The notes beneath the pieces were generated by a model, which saw only the letters and a list, made by a program, of their open reading frames with translations, was not told where the DNA came from and made no database searches. Made by a program: the position numbers and the translations under genes. Of a DNA stretch of 21,157 bases, positions 5,687 to 14,086 are shown piece after piece. Each line of letters starts with the position of its first letter. The first letter of the stretch is position 1. This DNA comes from a virus: the IMG/VR virus record IMGVR_UViG_3300047552_000368, positions 1-21,157 of that record; one strand, written 5' to 3'.

Positions 5687-7171
5687 ATGATCGATGGCAA
5701 GGATCTCGAGCTTGCCGCGCAAAGCCTGCTAGATCGCGAATGGCGCATGGCGAACCTGTACTCGATCATCGATAAGCGCGGCGAGCAGGTCAGATTTAAG
5801 GAAAACCCGATACAGAAAAAGATCAGACTATCGAAGGCAAAGCGTAAGCGCATTCTAAAAGCGAGGCAGTTCGGCGTCTCGACCGGCGCTATTCTAGACA
5901 TCTTCGATCGCACGATCTGGAAGGAAAACGTCACGAGCGTTATCCTGGCACACGAGCAGGACGCTATTAAAAAGCTATTCCGCATCGTGCAGCGGGCCTA
6001 TAACTTCCTGCCCGAGCCGCTTAGACCAAAGCTCGATCGCGGCGGTGGCTCTAAGTACGAGTTCTATTTTCCGGAGATTAACTCAAGGATCTATTGCGAT
6101 CTCGAATCACGGGCCGACACGATTCAGAACCTGCACATTTCAGAGGCCGCCTTTATCGACGATGTAAACCGCATCAGGGCCACCGTCGAGACCGTCCCGC
6201 TAGAGACCGGTAGAGTTACCGTCGAGACCACGCCGAACGGCATGGGCAATCATTTTCACGACGCCTGGATCGATACGAACTCTACCTACGAGCACCTTTT
6301 CTTTCCGTGGTACATGCACAGCGAGTATAAGATCGCGACCAAAGAGAGCTTAAAATATACGCAAGACGAACTCGACTTTATCGATAAGGCCGAGGAGCGA
6401 CACGGCATTATAATCACGCCGAATCAGATAGCGTTTCGCAGGCATAAGAAGTCAGAACTTAAAGAGCTATTTTTGCAAGAGTATCCAGAGGACGACGCGA
6501 CGTGCTTCCTTGCCTCAGGCAATCCGGCAATCGACCCGATGATAGTCCAGGACTTTTTAGCCAGCTCGCCGCAGCCGATCGAAGAGGACCCGATCACGAG
6601 AATCTACAAGCATGTAAATAAGGGCTCAACATACGTAATCGGCGCTGATACTGCCGAAGGCGTAAAGGGCGACTACTCTGCCGCTGTAGTCTTTGATGTA
6701 TCCAGAAAAGAGCAAGTTGCAGCCTTACAAGGATACATGAAGCCCTCGGATTTCGCCCACGAGATAGCACAGCTCGCCCGAAGATACGCCATACAGAAGC
6801 ACAAGCTGCCGCTCGTAGCCGTAGAAAGAAACAACCACGGGCACGCAGTGCTTCTCGAGCTAGACGAGCATATACGTTACCCGAACCTGTATAAGGCAAA
6901 GGACGGGCGCGTCGGCTGGGTCACGGACCGAATATCTAGACCGATCATGATGAACGCACTTATCGACGCCGTTGAGTCGAAGAATTTTAATTTTCCCGAT
7001 CGCCCGACCCTACAGGAATTTCTGACGCTAAAAAATCAGAATGGTAGGATTGAGGCGGCAGAAGGAAAACACGACGACTTAGCCGTCGCAGCGGCAATAG
7101 GTCTCCAGATGTGCGTAGAGGTGAAGGTCTCCGAAGTATATACCGACATCGCGTCGAAGATCCTACTGTAA
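5687..7171 (+). CDS. terminase large subunit (TerL)
   Basis: This is the DNA-packaging motor and headful/cos nuclease (494 aa). The ATPase half has the Walker A-like K-A-R-Q-F-G-V-S-T (58-66) and the Walker B strand with S-E-A-A-F (152-156). It also has TTPNG (181-185) as the coupling motif region. The nuclease half has the RNase H-like acidic residues: D321 in IGADTAEG, E380 in VAVERNN, and D463/D464 in GKHDDLAVAAA. Walker A lacks the usual GK[ST] lysine, having G-V-S-T. The R-Q-x-G-x-S-T form is normal for TerL. Close in style to the Mu gp28-like terminases. The gene starts directly after the small subunit stop. A GAGGG ribosome site precedes the portal gene downstream. Confidence 0.93.
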   Translation: MIDGKDLELAAQSLLDREWRMANLYSIIDKRGEQVRFKENPIQKKIRLSKAKRKRILKARQFGVSTGAILDIFDRTIWKENVTSVILAHEQDAIKKLFRIVQRAYNFLPEPLRPKLDRGGGSKYEFYFPEINSRIYCDLESRADTIQNLHISEAAFIDDVNRIRATVETVPLETGRVTVETTPNGMGNHFHDAWIDTNSTYEHLFFPWYMHSEYKIATKESLKYTQDELDFIDKAEERHGIIITPNQIAFRRHKKSELKELFLQEYPEDDATCFLASGNPAIDPMIVQDFLASSPQPIEEDPITRIYKHVNKGSTYVIGADTAEGVKGDYSAAVVFDVSRKEQVAALQGYMKPSDFAHEIAQLARRYAIQKHKLPLVAVERNNHGHAVLLELDEHIRYPNLYKAKDGRVGWVTDRISRPIMMNALIDAVESKNFNFPDRPTLQEFLTLKNQNGRIEAAEGKHDDLAVAAAIGLQMCVEVKVSEVYTDIASKILL

Positions 7172-7193
7172 CCAAAAACGAGGGCTTAAAAGA

Positions 7194-9413
7194 ATGGCAG
7201 AAGTAGCAGCAGTCAGACCGAAGTTCGAACGATCGCGCAACCTCATGGAGGACGTCTACTTCGGCACTGCCGAAGAAACATTTCAGGAGTCGGGCTACTA
7301 CCCTGACTCGACGGTAAAGCCCTACAACCCTGACGACCTTTATCAGAAGACCGGCAACTACGACATTTTCGAGGACATGGCGAAGGACGATCAGGTCTCC
7401 GTCTGTATGAGATTAAAGACGGACCTTGTCGTAGGGACTGGCTTTGACATCTTCTGCTCAAACCCTGAGCATGAACTTATCAAGGATGATTTAGAGCTGG
7501 CTCTTAACGAGGACATGGACGTCCCTTTTGAAGATTGCCTCGAAGAGATTCTTACGGCCTACATTTACGGATTTTCGCTAACAGAAAAGATTTTCGGCTA
7601 CCGCCCGGACGGGTCGCTGACGCTTAAAATGTTAAAGACCCGGCATCCGGCTACCTGGCTGATACACACGGACGAAAAAGGAAACGTCGAAAAATATCAG
7701 CAGCTCGGCACGCGCAAGGATAAGGAGATCGAGCCTAAGTCGCTGATTCATTTCGTGGCCAACAGGAAGTTTCAGAATCCTTATGGGACTAGCGATCTGC
7801 GGTCAGCCTACACGGCATGGTTCGCTAAAAGGCAGATCGTCCGATACTACGCCATCTTTTTAGAGAAGGCTGCGTCGCCTACACCGGTCGCCCGCTACGA
7901 TAAGAACGCACCGCCAGAGGCCGTAACTGATATCTTTAATGCGATAAAATCATTTCAGACCAAGACCGCCCTAGTTATGCCGAAGGATATTGAGGTCGAG
8001 TTCTTAGAGTCGAAGTCCTCCGGCGAGGCCTACGACAAGGCGATAGCGATTTTCAATATGTTCATAGGTCGATCGCTCTTCGTGCCAGACCTCCTGGGCC
8101 TGCACGGAGCGCAGACCGGAGGTGGCTCCTACTCTCTCGGCACGGAGCAAATCGCCTTATTCATGAAGCACATCGGGCGCAGACGCCGCGCGCTAGAGTC
8201 GATGATAAACCGCGAGATAATATGGCCGCTCGTATTTCATAACTTTGGCTACGTCGACGATTACCCTAAGTTCAAGTTACGCCCGATCTCCGATGCCGAC
8301 GCCATGGAAGCGGCGAAGCTCTGGGTTGAGGCAGCTAAATCAAGAATCTACAAGCCGACGAGCGACGAGGTGAACTACTTCCGCACGCTCGTTAAATTTC
8401 CAGAAGGCGAGGTCGAAGAGTATGGGCCGGACGCGCAAGTCGCCCAAGTACAAGCGAATCAAGGAGCAGCGAGAGTCGAAATCGAAGACGCAGAGGAAAA
8501 AGAAACGGAAATCGAAGAGATTGAACCACGCGAGGACGCCGAGAATCTCGAAGGCAAAGCAGAAGATAATCGACCAGAGCAGAAAACTTTTAAGCTAGGT
8601 GCCTACCCTCCGGGCGACTACCACCGGAAGGTAGACTTTAAGGCGATCGAAAAGCAGATGTCGGCCTTCGACGAAGCCCTGATTCGTGACCTAAAGCCGA
8701 TCGTCACGCTTGCGATCGAAGACGTCTACGATCAGATCAACGATAAGAAGGTGATACAGAAGCAGGACCCGGCGAAGTTAGAAACGGTCAAGGTTAAGAA
8801 GTTAAAGGATATTCGCACGCTCATGCGCCGCTCTCTGCGCGACATCTGGGTCGAGGGCGAATCATCTGCCAAGTCGGAGCTATTTAAGGGCCAGTTCGCT
8901 AAGTCTACCGTCCTGCCAGACGAGAAGTTCTTAGAGATTCTCGATCAGGAGCTTTTCGACTTTATCGGCGACTGGGAATACAAGGTCACGCAGCGCGCGC
9001 GCCAGGCTGCAATTGCGGCGATAAAGGACGGTCAGAGCATTTCGTCGTTTGTTACGGCTAACGTCGAGGGTTCGATCGGTGAGGCCATGGTTTCTCTAGA
9101 GCGCTACTCTAGGACGAAACACACCGAGGTTATGAACAAAGGCCGACTCTCGTTTTTTGAAAAGTCAGGCGTCGTAACCGGCTATCAGTACAGCGCCATT
9201 ATGGATTCGAAGACCTCGGAGATCTGCTCCGCCCTAGACGGCAAATTCTTCGAGGCCGGCAGTCAGCCCATACCGCCGATGCACTTCAACTGCCGCAGCC
9301 TTCTTATACCGATAACGAAGTACGAATCTTTTACGCCAACCAAGTCGATCGGCGGTCAGTCACCGGAGGATTTTCTGACTGATAACGTCGGGAAAGGATT
9401 TCCTGTAAAATGA
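7194..9413 (+). CDS. portal protein fused to MuF head-morphogenesis domain
   Basis: Residues about 40-410 form a DUF935-type (Mu gp29-like) portal, with DQVSVCMRLK, AYIYGFSLTEKIF, FVANRKFQNPYGTSDLR and RSLFVPDLLGLHG. The portal forms the twelve-fold DNA gate. A very acidic, probably disordered linker (about 410-465) leads to a MuF domain (480-725). The MuF end is diagnostic: YSAIMDSKTSEICSALDGK, PPMHFNCRSLLIPI, with paired cysteines in SEICSALD and FNCRS. In Mu these are two genes (29 and 30); here they form one 739-aa ORF with no internal stop. The last codon overlaps the next ATG (ATGA). Confidence 0.9.
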   Translation: MAEVAAVRPKFERSRNLMEDVYFGTAEETFQESGYYPDSTVKPYNPDDLYQKTGNYDIFEDMAKDDQVSVCMRLKTDLVVGTGFDIFCSNPEHELIKDDLELALNEDMDVPFEDCLEEILTAYIYGFSLTEKIFGYRPDGSLTLKMLKTRHPATWLIHTDEKGNVEKYQQLGTRKDKEIEPKSLIHFVANRKFQNPYGTSDLRSAYTAWFAKRQIVRYYAIFLEKAASPTPVARYDKNAPPEAVTDIFNAIKSFQTKTALVMPKDIEVEFLESKSSGEAYDKAIAIFNMFIGRSLFVPDLLGLHGAQTGGGSYSLGTEQIALFMKHIGRRRRALESMINREIIWPLVFHNFGYVDDYPKFKLRPISDADAMEAAKLWVEAAKSRIYKPTSDEVNYFRTLVKFPEGEVEEYGPDAQVAQVQANQGAARVEIEDAEEKETEIEEIEPREDAENLEGKAEDNRPEQKTFKLGAYPPGDYHRKVDFKAIEKQMSAFDEALIRDLKPIVTLAIEDVYDQINDKKVIQKQDPAKLETVKVKKLKDIRTLMRRSLRDIWVEGESSAKSELFKGQFAKSTVLPDEKFLEILDQELFDFIGDWEYKVTQRARQAAIAAIKDGQSISSFVTANVEGSIGEAMVSLERYSRTKHTEVMNKGRLSFFEKSGVVTGYQYSAIMDSKTSEICSALDGKFFEAGSQPIPPMHFNCRSLLIPITKYESFTPTKSIGGQSPEDFLTDNVGKGFPVK

Positions 9414-9652
9414 ACGCACCAAAGGACGATCAGTGCCGATTCGGGCACACGACGGAATATAAGCTCTACTGCGATCGCCTCGACTACTTCATAGCGAGAA
9501 CCGAGGGCGACATCGAGGAGATAAAGCAGGATCTAAAAATGATAATTTCATTCAAGTATCAGATTATCGGCGGTGCCGTCGTAATAAGCACGGTCTGCGC
9601 CGCAGTCGTTACAATCCTGGGCCTATACCTTAGCGCGAAAGGCGGTGGCTAA
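9410..9652 (+). CDS. small membrane protein, XhlA/holin-like topology
   Basis: This 80-aa protein has a charged N-terminal half with a helical segment (RTEGDIEEIKQDLKMII). One transmembrane helix follows (about residues 51-74, IIGGAVVISTVCAAVVTILGL), then a short glycine-rich tail. Two cysteines and a histidine near the start (CRFGH, LYC) might bind metal. The layout resembles XhlA haemolysin-like phage membrane proteins that work with lysis genes, but sequence identity is not evident to me. It is translationally coupled to the portal-MuF gene (ATGA) and sits just before the protease, an odd place for a lysis gene. It could instead be a virion membrane-associated or ejection factor. Confidence 0.7.
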   Translation: MNAPKDDQCRFGHTTEYKLYCDRLDYFIARTEGDIEEIKQDLKMIISFKYQIIGGAVVISTVCAAVVTILGLYLSAKGGG

Positions 9653-9654
9653 AA

Positions 9655-10791
9655 ATGGCGAACCTTAAAGAGATAAAACAGGTCGAGATCTTCTCGAGCG
9701 GCACATGGAACGGCGACACCTATACGGCGGACGACCTCGACGAAATGGTTCGGGCGTTTACCGAAAACCGAGGCCGCTTTCGGCCCTATCTAAAGCTCGG
9801 GCACAACGAGGAGCAGTCTCTTATTCAAGCCGATGGCCTTCCCGCCGCTGGCTGGGTCGGCAATATATACCGCATCGGCGAAAAGCTCTTCGCTGACTTC
9901 GTCGATATTCCGGCAAAGATTTACGAGCTGATCGAAAACCGCGCCTACAGGAAGGTCTCCTGCGAGATTTACTGGAACGTGCAGATAGACGGTAAGGAAT
10001 ACCCGTACCTTTTAAGCGCCGTCGCCCTGCTCGGTGCCGACACACCGGCTGTGATGAACCTCTCTGACATCTTGTCGATGTATGGGCTGAAACCAGAGGA
10101 CGCGACCGACGAAATTAAAATTTACAGCGCGCCCGAAAATTCGTGTAACGTGAAGCGGTACAAGACCACGGATATAAATTTAAGCACAAGCGAGGTAGAC
10201 ACAATGCCGGCAGAAAAGACGGAAAACGAAGTTAAGCTCGAAAAGGATCTAGCCGCGCAGGCCGAAAAGAGCCAAGAGCTAGAGGCTGAACTGGCTAAAT
10301 TTAAGGCAGACGCAGAGGCGAGAGAAACTGAGCTGCGCACGCTGAAGGAAGAAAAAGAGCGACTCGAAGCGAAAGCGCTCGAAGCCGAAATGAAGCGCCA
10401 GGAAACGGAGCGCGAGGCCTACGTCTCTCAGCTTGTGTCTGAGAAGATCATCACGCCGGCTATGAAACCATACGTGCTCGCCCTGATTGGCGATCATAAG
10501 GCTGAGTACTCGATCGATCAGACCGAGGGCGAGGCGAAAAAGTACTCTAAAAATGATTTAGTTAAAGAGATTCTAAAGCTGCACTCAGCCAAGGACGTTA
10601 ACGTCGAAGAGAGTTCGTCCGAAGGTAAAAAAGACGAGGGCACGACTGAGGATAAGATCAGAGAGAAAATCGAAGAATACATGAAAGAAAATAAATGCTC
10701 GTTTACGCAAGCCTACAAGGCAGTCACGAAGCAGCTAAAGCCTCGTGAGTCGACCTCGATGGATGGCGAAGACGACGCAGAAGGAGTTTAA
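9655..10791 (+). CDS. prohead protease-scaffold (Mu I-like)
   Basis: The N-terminal domain (1-150) matches Mu-I-like prohead proteases: FSSGTWNGDTYTADDLDEMV, RPYLKLGHNEEQ, DGLPAAGWVGN, and YRKVSCEIYW. H50 in LGH and S102 in KVSCEI are the likely catalytic pair, by analogy with serine prohead proteases. Residues about 185-275 form a long charged coiled coil (LAAQAEKSQELEAELAKFKAD and on). The C-terminus is an acidic/basic helical tail like a scaffold (IEEYMKENKCSFTQAYKAV). The protease would cut the scaffold and itself during head maturation. It precedes the decoration and capsid genes, as expected. Confidence 0.88.
   Translation: MANLKEIKQVEIFSSGTWNGDTYTADDLDEMVRAFTENRGRFRPYLKLGHNEEQSLIQADGLPAAGWVGNIYRIGEKLFADFVDIPAKIYELIENRAYRKVSCEIYWNVQIDGKEYPYLLSAVALLGADTPAVMNLSDILSMYGLKPEDATDEIKIYSAPENSCNVKRYKTTDINLSTSEVDTMPAEKTENEVKLEKDLAAQAEKSQELEAELAKFKADAEARETELRTLKEEKERLEAKALEAEMKRQETEREAYVSQLVSEKIITPAMKPYVLALIGDHKAEYSIDQTEGEAKKYSKNDLVKEILKLHSAKDVNVEESSSEGKKDEGTTEDKIREKIEEYMKENKCSFTQAYKAVTKQLKPRESTSMDGEDDAEGV
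10204..10791 (+). CDS. nested scaffold protein from an internal in-frame start
   Basis: Within the protease gene, an ATG at 10204 is in frame. GAGGT (10192-10196) precedes it with a 7-base spacer, a good Shine-Dalgarno. It would yield a 195-aa protein that is only the coiled-coil scaffold part, without the protease. Mu (I/Z) and lambda (C/Nu3) use exactly this arrangement, so the internal start is likely used. Supported by signal and precedent, not by expression data. Confidence 0.6.
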   Translation: MPAEKTENEVKLEKDLAAQAEKSQELEAELAKFKADAEARETELRTLKEEKERLEAKALEAEMKRQETEREAYVSQLVSEKIITPAMKPYVLALIGDHKAEYSIDQTEGEAKKYSKNDLVKEILKLHSAKDVNVEESSSEGKKDEGTTEDKIREKIEEYMKENKCSFTQAYKAVTKQLKPRESTSMDGEDDAEGV

Positions 10792-10793
10792 TT

Positions 10794-11174
10794 ATGTCGC
10801 ACGTAGACCCGCTAAGTTTTAAGGTCGCGACGACCCTCGCAGCGAATCGCATTGTTACCGCCCTGACCGGCACTGCAAATTCGGTCAAGTACCCGGCGGC
10901 AGCTCTCGAATTGCCCGTGGGCGTTACGATCGACACAGTGAAGGATACAACTCAGGCAATCGACGTAGCCTTTGCAGGCATTCATAAGGTTCTGTTCAAC
11001 GACACAGTCGCTAGCGGTGCTCTCGTAGCATCCGACTCGTCTGGTCGCGGCATTCCTTATGTCAACGCCACCGCAGGCGCTTGCTTCGTAGGTGTCTTGG
11101 TTGGGCCCGCAGTCGCTGCTACCGGCACGATCGCGGACGTATGGATCAATCCCGGATTTAAGGCAATCCCGTAA
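10794..11174 (+). CDS. head decoration-like protein (DUF2190 type)
   Basis: A small (126 aa), Ala/Val/Gly/Thr-rich beta protein. It sits between scaffold and capsid genes, where phages encode the head decoration or stabilisation protein. The pattern KVATTLAANRIVTALTGTANSVKYP, then VGVTIDTVKDTTQAIDVAF, then a near-final GTIADVWINPGF is like DUF2190/decorator proteins, with small barrels on the capsid surface. A strong AAGGAG ribosome site (10781-10786) lies 7 bases before ATG, fitting high expression. Family assignment rests on composition, size and position. Confidence 0.68.
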   Translation: MSHVDPLSFKVATTLAANRIVTALTGTANSVKYPAAALELPVGVTIDTVKDTTQAIDVAFAGIHKVLFNDTVASGALVASDSSGRGIPYVNATAGACFVGVLVGPAVAATGTIADVWINPGFKAIP

Positions 11175-11195
11175 TAGGGAAGGAAGGAATTATCC

Positions 11196-12101
11196 ATGCC
11201 AACTAAATTACAAGCACACGTTGACCAGCTCCTCAGTGACGTTTCCGTCCGGTATCGTAACGAAGAGTACGTCGCAGACGCGATGCTTCAAACGATTCCG
11301 GTTAAAAAGGACTCGGACCTGTTTCGTGTTTATGCGCGAAATTTCCGCATCCCTGAGACAAAGCGCGCCTCTGGTGGCGTAGCGCGAGAATTCGACTTCG
11401 AAGTGTCGACATCAAGCTACATCCTAGAGAATCACGCTCTCAAGGGTTACGTCAGCGACGACGCTGCTGATAACTACGACATTTCTGACCTTCGCGCAGA
11501 TATGACCGAGCACCTCTCGGACGCGATTCTGCGCATGAAGGAAAAGAAAGTCGCAGACCTGTTTACGACTACCTCGTGGTCGCTAAACGTGTCGCTCGCA
11601 GCGACCGCAGCGTTTAACCAGAACACCACGGTATCGAACCCTATTCCTGTATTCGATACAGGTGCGTCGACCGTAATTGCGAATAGCGGCTACAAGCCGA
11701 ACTACGCAGTTATGCCGCGCGAGGGCTTCGTCGCCGTGAAGAACCACATCAGCGTACTGGACCGCGTTAAGTACACGTCGGCAGAGGTCAGCGAAGCGAT
11801 GATCGCAAGCCTTCTCGGCGTAGAAAAGCTGCACGTCGCAAATGCTGGCTACGATAGCGCAGCCGAGGGCGTAGCGGACGCGATCACGAATATCTACGGA
11901 GACGTAGCGTTCATGGGCTATAAGCCCGCGTCGCCTGGACCAATGAAGCCCGCCTCTCTCTATATCTTTGAGAAGGCGGCTCCGAGGGTTCGTCGGTGGC
12001 GCGTCGAGGAGCGGCAGTCCGATGCGATCGAGGTGCAGATTAAATTCCAGCCGAAGGTCGTAGCCTCCTTGACCGGTTATCTGATTAAGGACATTATCTG
12101 A
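11196..12101 (+). CDS. major capsid protein
   Basis: 301 aa, led by a very strong GGAAGGAAGG ribosome site and followed by a strong terminator, as expected of the most abundant virion protein. Features of HK97-fold shells are seen: an N-terminal helix (LQAHVDQLLSDVSVRYRNEEY), a region with RASGGVAREFDFEVSTSSYILE, the helix LSDAILRMKEKKVADLF, and the C-terminal APRVRRWRVEERQSDAIEVQ. It ends with an IKFQPKVVAS strand. Its closest style is the capsid of Mu-like or related siphophages. Position after protease and decoration genes makes the call firm even though I cannot name the subfamily. Confidence 0.88.
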   Translation: MPTKLQAHVDQLLSDVSVRYRNEEYVADAMLQTIPVKKDSDLFRVYARNFRIPETKRASGGVAREFDFEVSTSSYILENHALKGYVSDDAADNYDISDLRADMTEHLSDAILRMKEKKVADLFTTTSWSLNVSLAATAAFNQNTTVSNPIPVFDTGASTVIANSGYKPNYAVMPREGFVAVKNHISVLDRVKYTSAEVSEAMIASLLGVEKLHVANAGYDSAAEGVADAITNIYGDVAFMGYKPASPGPMKPASLYIFEKAAPRVRRWRVEERQSDAIEVQIKFQPKVVASLTGYLIKDII

Positions 12102-12138
12102 GCCACACACACGCTCAGTAGAACCGAGTCGTCCTTTG

Positions 12139-12175
12139 GGCCCGTTAGACGCCACGCTAGCGGGCCTGTCTTTTT
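12139..12175 (+). terminator. intrinsic terminator after the capsid gene
   Basis: A 10-bp stem (GGCCCGTTAG at 12139-12148 with CTAGCGGGCC at 12157-12166, one G-U pair) has an 8-base loop and is followed by TGTCTTTTT (12167-12175). This is a strong rightward terminator 38 bases after the capsid stop. It should keep capsid transcript levels above those of the tail genes by partial read-through. Confidence 0.88.
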
Positions 12176-12225
12176 AGAGCTAAAAACGCTTGCGATTAAA
12201 ATTAAATTCTGGAGACACTAGACGC

Positions 12226-12489
12226 ATGGAAATCACAGAAAAGATCGATGCAGAAGAGACGCCGCAGTCCAGACAACGAAAGCGAATCGCTAAAGAGGCC
12301 TCAGCTCGTAAGAAAAAGGCCGAGGCGAAGCTCGAAGAATGGTACGAGATCAGCGCCGAGCGCAAGGTCGTGAAGTGCGTTAGATCCGGGACCGGTAACG
12401 TGCATCGCGTGTATCAGTGCCAGGACGATGCGAAGAATCGCGACTGGGTCGAGGGCCTAAAGAAAAAGGGCCTTGTTCGCCTGAAATAG
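12226..12489 (+). CDS. small basic protein (87 aa), unknown
   Basis: The ATG at 12226 follows a GGAG (12211-12214), 11 bases away. A TTG at 12190 in frame would add 12 residues but lacks a ribosome site. The N-terminal half is a Lys/Arg/Glu-rich helix (RQRKRIAKEASARKKKAEAKLEEWYE). The C-terminal half is compact with two cysteines (VVKCVRSGTGNVHRVYQCQDDAKN, RDWVEGLKKKGLVRLK). It is the first gene after the capsid terminator, where phages often place small head-tail connector or capsid accessory genes. No family is recognised. Confidence 0.65.
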   Translation: MEITEKIDAEETPQSRQRKRIAKEASARKKKAEAKLEEWYEISAERKVVKCVRSGTGNVHRVYQCQDDAKNRDWVEGLKKKGLVRLK

Positions 12490-12519
12490 TAAATAAACCT
12501 TTCGAGGCGGTAGGTAACT

Positions 12520-13008
12520 ATGGGTCTCTACTCGACGACGACGGCACTACAGACGGCAATGCTGGGCAGCAGTTTCGACACGGCTACGACCCTTCTCGCC
12601 TCTGACATGATCGACGACGCCGAGGCCGAGGTTAATAAGTACCTATCGCAGCGATACGACATCGGGTCAGCACCGTTTAACACGGCGACGACGATACCGC
12701 CGATCGTTAAGTCCTGCACGAAATGGCTCGCCATGGGCTACACCTACGAGCAGCTCTCGCGCGGTGGCGATGCGAATCCGAGGGCCGAGCGGCTGATCGA
12801 GCGCGCCATTGATAACCTGAAAATGATCGCCGAGTTTAAGCTAAACGTGCTCGACTCGACTGGATCCGTAGTTGCCGATGCGACGAACTCGAACTTCCGC
12901 GTTCAGTGCAATACGACCGACTACACATCGACCTTTAACGAGGACGACGAACTCAACTGGGCAGTAGATACGGATAAGACGGACGACATTTCGTCGGCCA
13001 GGGACTAG
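12520..13008 (+). CDS. head-tail connector, Mu gp36-like (DUF1320 type)
   Basis: 162 aa. The helical N-terminal half has the connector pattern ATTLLASDMIDDAEAEVNKYLSQRYDIG, then PPIVKSCTKWLAMGYTYEQLSRGG, then ERAIDNLKMIAEFK. This is the layout of DUF1320/gp6-like adaptor proteins that form a ring below the portal: a membrane-free helix bundle with L-x-Q-R-Y near residue 45. The tail is acidic and probably flexible (NEDDELNWAVDTDKTDD). AGGCGGTAGGT lies before the ATG. Position after the capsid and before gpG fits the Mu order. Confidence 0.78.
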   Translation: MGLYSTTTALQTAMLGSSFDTATTLLASDMIDDAEAEVNKYLSQRYDIGSAPFNTATTIPPIVKSCTKWLAMGYTYEQLSRGGDANPRAERLIERAIDNLKMIAEFKLNVLDSTGSVVADATNSNFRVQCNTTDYTSTFNEDDELNWAVDTDKTDDISSARD

Positions 13009-13014
13009 CGCCGC

Positions 13015-13569
13015 ATGGCTACGACCGAGGCCGTCTTAGATGATAAAGACGCCCAGGAGTACCTAGAGAAGCTCGTCGATAAGGCTCGCAATCTAACAGA
13101 GCAGAGCGAGATTGTTGGCCTTATCTCCGCAGTTACGTTTCAGGACATAATGGACCATTTCAAAAAGCAGCAAGGCCCGACCGGCGCCTGGCCTAGGTGG
13201 TCTCGAGGGCATCGCAAGAGAGCGGCAAAGCTCGGTTTCTCAGAGGCATCGAACATGCTGAAATGGAGCGGTAAGCTCAGGCAGTCAGTTACGCCGAACG
13301 CTAGGGTCGTGCAAGAAGGTCTGATGTGGTTTAACCCGGCGAAGACCTCAGGCAAGGGCTATAAAAAACAGACGCAGCCGCAGAAGGCGTCAAAGAAAAA
13401 TAAGGTAAAGTTAAAAAAGCGTCGAGCATCGTCGGCGAAGCCATTTCCTTACGCCTGGTGGCACGACTCTGTAGACGATAACCCAAAGCCGCGACCGTTC
13501 ATGTGGTTATCGAAGACGGCCCTTGATAAGATCGCCGAAATAGTTACCACTAAGGTCCTGGAGGACTAA
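13015..13569 (+). CDS. tail completion / virion morphogenesis protein, Mu gpG-like
   Basis: 184 aa. It follows the order of the phage virion morphogenesis family (Mu gpG, P2 gpS type). Residues about 40-60 hold the FQDIMDHFKKQQGPTGAWPRWS block, then MLKWSGKLRQSV. Near the C-terminus come YAWWHDSVDDNPKPRPFMWLSKTALDKIAEIV, where P-R-P-F-x-x-L-S is the family mark. A Lys-rich stretch (about 117-145) may contact DNA or the connector ring. The family finishes the head-tail joint. The gene starts 6 bases after the previous stop. Confidence 0.8.
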   Translation: MATTEAVLDDKDAQEYLEKLVDKARNLTEQSEIVGLISAVTFQDIMDHFKKQQGPTGAWPRWSRGHRKRAAKLGFSEASNMLKWSGKLRQSVTPNARVVQEGLMWFNPAKTSGKGYKKQTQPQKASKKNKVKLKKRRASSAKPFPYAWWHDSVDDNPKPRPFMWLSKTALDKIAEIVTTKVLED

Positions 13570-13573
13570 AGCC

Positions 13574-14086
13574 ATGGCAGCGGTGCTAGACCTGAATAAC
13601 ATTCTCGAGCAGATACAAACGATCTTCGAGTCGGCTAATACGACGACGGCCTCGCCGGTCGATATATCGAACGGGCTATCGACGCAGTCAGGACGCGTGC
13701 GCCAAGTCTATAAGACGCATCCGACGAGAATCAGGCCCGAGGTGAACGTAATGCCATTTGTTACGACCTACATTTCGTCTAAGTCGACGGACGACCAGAC
13801 CTTCGCTAGAGATAAGCTCTCGATAAAGAGAAAGGCCGACGTGACGATCGACGTCGTCGGCGCGGTCTGGAATACGGCTTTTCAGTCAGCCGATACCGAT
13901 CCGGCAGATGCCGACATTCATGTGCTTATGGAGAATCTAGAGCTATGCCTCAGGGGTAACGACACGCTAAACGGCGCCGTTCATAGCCACGTGCCTACGG
14001 GCGTCGAGTACTACGACGAAAACCTAGACGAGGGCGTGCATCTTCGCTTCGGCATTCTGACCCTAAGAGCCACCGCGTACTACTGA
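13574..14086 (+). CDS. putative tail terminator / minor tail protein
   Basis: 170 aa, with a GGAGG ribosome site at 13559-13563. The sequence starts with a helix (LDLNNILEQIQTIFESAN). Mixed beta strands follow, such as NVMPFVTTYISS, KRKADVTIDVVGAVW, and a last strand LRFGILTLRATAYY. The size, the N-terminal helix and a final strand ending in an aromatic pair fit tail-terminator proteins (lambda gpU type), which cap the tube. In gene order this slot (after gpG-like, before tube) is where that protein belongs. Sequence similarity alone would not settle it. Confidence 0.6.
   Translation: MAAVLDLNNILEQIQTIFESANTTTASPVDISNGLSTQSGRVRQVYKTHPTRIRPEVNVMPFVTTYISSKSTDDQTFARDKLSIKRKADVTIDVVGAVWNTAFQSADTDPADADIHVLMENLELCLRGNDTLNGAVHSHVPTGVEYYDENLDEGVHLRFGILTLRATAYY

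Noticed and set aside
5557-5985. A leftward 142-residue frame
   Set aside because: It crosses the small terminase/TerL junction antisense to both. The composition is Ser/Arg/Phe-rich and resembles no protein.
11583-12155. A 190-residue open frame on the minus strand
   Set aside because: It lies antisense to the major capsid gene and extends into its terminator. It shows no motif or ribosome site and comes from the codon bias of the real gene.
12190-12225. TTG start for the 87-aa basic protein
   Set aside because: No ribosome site precedes it. The ATG at 12226 has GGAG upstream.
5294-13008. Calling the phage a transposable Mu relative
   Set aside because: Only head genes look Mu-like. No transposase, MuB-like ATPase or end repeats are visible in this window.
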